From: Gammaproteobacteria bacterium
GTDB lineage: Bacteria; Pseudomonadota; Gammaproteobacteria; Steroidobacterales; Steroidobacteraceae
Reading direction: 5' to 3'
DNA length: 6,471 nucleotides
NCBI GenBank assembly: GCA_003165495.1
Contig: PMMB01000097.1
Coordinates: forward strand, 4,980 to 11,450
Positions 5,641 to 6,471 of the stretch are shown in pieces. Position 1 is the first letter of the stretch, and each line of letters begins with the position of its first letter. The notes under the pieces are model-generated. The model saw only the letters and a program-made list of their open reading frames with translations, was not told the origin of the DNA and did no database searches. A program made the position numbers and the translations under genes.

Positions 5641-6471
5641 CTAGCTTCCTTTCGAATCGGGAACCGCGTAAATGCTGACCAGGGTGAGCACGTTGTAGGA
5701 GGCCACCGTCTCTTGATTCTGGTTGGTGATTTCCGTGTCCCAGGCGACTTCGCCCCAGCCCTTATCGGCGCGCAGACTTTTACTAGCACAGGTGAGGCGT
5801 ACCTTGATTCTATCCCCGGGCTTCACCGGTTTCACGAATCGAAGCTCATCGATGCCGTAGTTGCCAAGCACGGGGCCATAGTCCGGATCAACGAAGAGTC
5901 CCGCCGCCGCTGAGATGAGGAAATAGCCGTGGGCAACGCGGCCACCGAACAAGGGGTTGCGGGCCGCGTCGGTCTCGCTCATGTGGGCGTAAAAGGTGTC
6001 GCCCGACAACGCCGCGAATTGTTCGATATCTGCAATGGTGACTTCGCGGTCTGTTGATTTCAGCGTATCGCCCAATTCCAGATCGTTGAAAGGAATGCGG
6101 AACGGATGTCTGCCGGGCTCGCGTAGCCGGCTGCCCCGCGCCCAGCGACCACTGGTCGCGGTTATGGTGTCGGGAGAACCCTGCACAGCGGTGCGTTGCA
6201 TATAGTGCAGGATCCCGCGAATACCGCCCATCTCTTCACCGCCGCCGGCGCGACCCGGACCACCGTGGATCAGCGGAGCGAGCGGCGAGCCATGGCCGGT
6301 GGACTCTTTCGCGCAAGTACGATTCACGACCAGGATGCGGCCATGGTATGGCGCAAGTCCAAGGACGATTTGGCTGGCGAGGGAATCATCGGCACAGAAT
6401 ACCGAAGCCGCCAAACTGCCCTCGCCGCGCCGGGCGAGCGCGATCGCGTCGGCGGTGTCGCGGTACGGCAG
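5641..6471 (-). CDS. paaZ: PaaZ, C-terminal part (aldehyde dehydrogenase tail and MaoC-type hydratase domain)
   Basis: The last 276 residues of a bifunctional PaaZ, about 680 residues in E. coli. The frame is open to the right edge, and the first visible residues, LPYRDTADAIALARRGEGS, continue directly into it, so the TTG at 6414 is internal. Residues 1 to about 100 are the end of the aldehyde dehydrogenase domain, with AKESTGHGSPLAPLIHGGPG and HYMQRTAVQGSP typical of PaaZ. The dehydrogenase catalytic Cys and Glu lie outside the window. The hydratase domain follows: GDTFYAH (about 157-163) keeps the Asp and His that correspond to the catalytic D561 and H566 of E. coli PaaZ, followed by FGGRVAHGYFLISAAAGL. 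Known role: the hydratase domain hydrolytically opens the oxepin-CoA ring, and the dehydrogenase domain oxidises the reactive semialdehyde with NADP+ to 3-oxo-5,6-dehydrosuberyl-CoA. The rest of the paa operon probably lies to the right. Confidence 0.96.
   Translation of the reverse strand: MPYRDTADAIALARRGEGSLAASVFCADDSLASQIVLGLAPYHGRILVVNRTCAKESTGHGSPLAPLIHGGPGRAGGGEEMGGIRGILHYMQRTAVQGSPDTITATSGRWARGSRLREPGRHPFRIPFNDLELGDTLKSTDREVTIADIEQFAALSGDTFYAHMSETDAARNPLFGGRVAHGYFLISAAAGLFVDPDYGPVLGNYGIDELRFVKPVKPGDRIKVRLTCASKSLRADKGWGEVAWDTEITNQNQETVASYNVLTLVSIYAVPDSKGS
5647..5651 (-). promoter_or_regulatory. Ribosome binding site of the crotonase gene, inside the end of paaZ
   Basis: Minus-strand AAGGA overlaps the last lysine and glycine codons of paaZ and lies eight bases before the ATG at 5638. 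This places both genes on one mRNA, with termination and re-initiation only 2 nt apart. Confidence 0.7.

Overview
The window is a GC-rich bacterial chromosome segment in which every convincing gene lies on the minus strand, so it is read from right to left. The high GC content, the phenylacetate degradation genes, the GumN/TraB-type lipoprotein-like gene and the form of the partial tRNA all suggest a proteobacterium. A gammaproteobacterium of the Xanthomonadales/Steroidobacter type is my best guess, but this is an inference from family resemblance and not a demonstrated placement.

Right part (about 3490-6471): the downstream end of a phenylacetic acid (paa) catabolic operon. It holds the last 276 residues of PaaZ (aldehyde dehydrogenase tail plus MaoC-type hydratase domain), a crotonase-superfamily protein starting 2 nt after the paaZ stop, and a complete PaaK phenylacetate-CoA ligase. 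PaaK activates phenylacetate to its CoA thioester. PaaZ opens the oxepin-CoA ring and oxidises the resulting aldehyde. The crotonase-like protein presumably acts on a CoA intermediate, but it lacks both classical catalytic glutamates.

Middle (about 1704-3488): a hydroxypyruvate isomerase-like TIM-barrel protein starts 2 nt after the paaK stop. A GumN/TraB-family exported protein starts 3 nt after that and has lost the family's signature histidines. The tight spacing implies co-transcription with paa, although neither protein is a standard part of the pathway.

Left part (1-1643): a DUF1275 (YoaK-type) membrane protein, then an NADP-type short-chain dehydrogenase/reductase, each separated from its upstream neighbour by 60-70 bp. 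At the very left edge is the 5' portion of a minus-strand tRNA, probably tRNA-Pro. Between the reductase and the tRNA are about 136 bp with a strong Shine-Dalgarno-like sequence and only a weak candidate small ORF.

No insertion sequence, CRISPR array, integrase or obvious repeat was seen. The content is mostly ordinary metabolic chromosome. The less ordinary points are the atypical crotonase, the degenerate GumN/TraB protein, and the apparent joining of a sugar-acid isomerase homologue to the paa operon.
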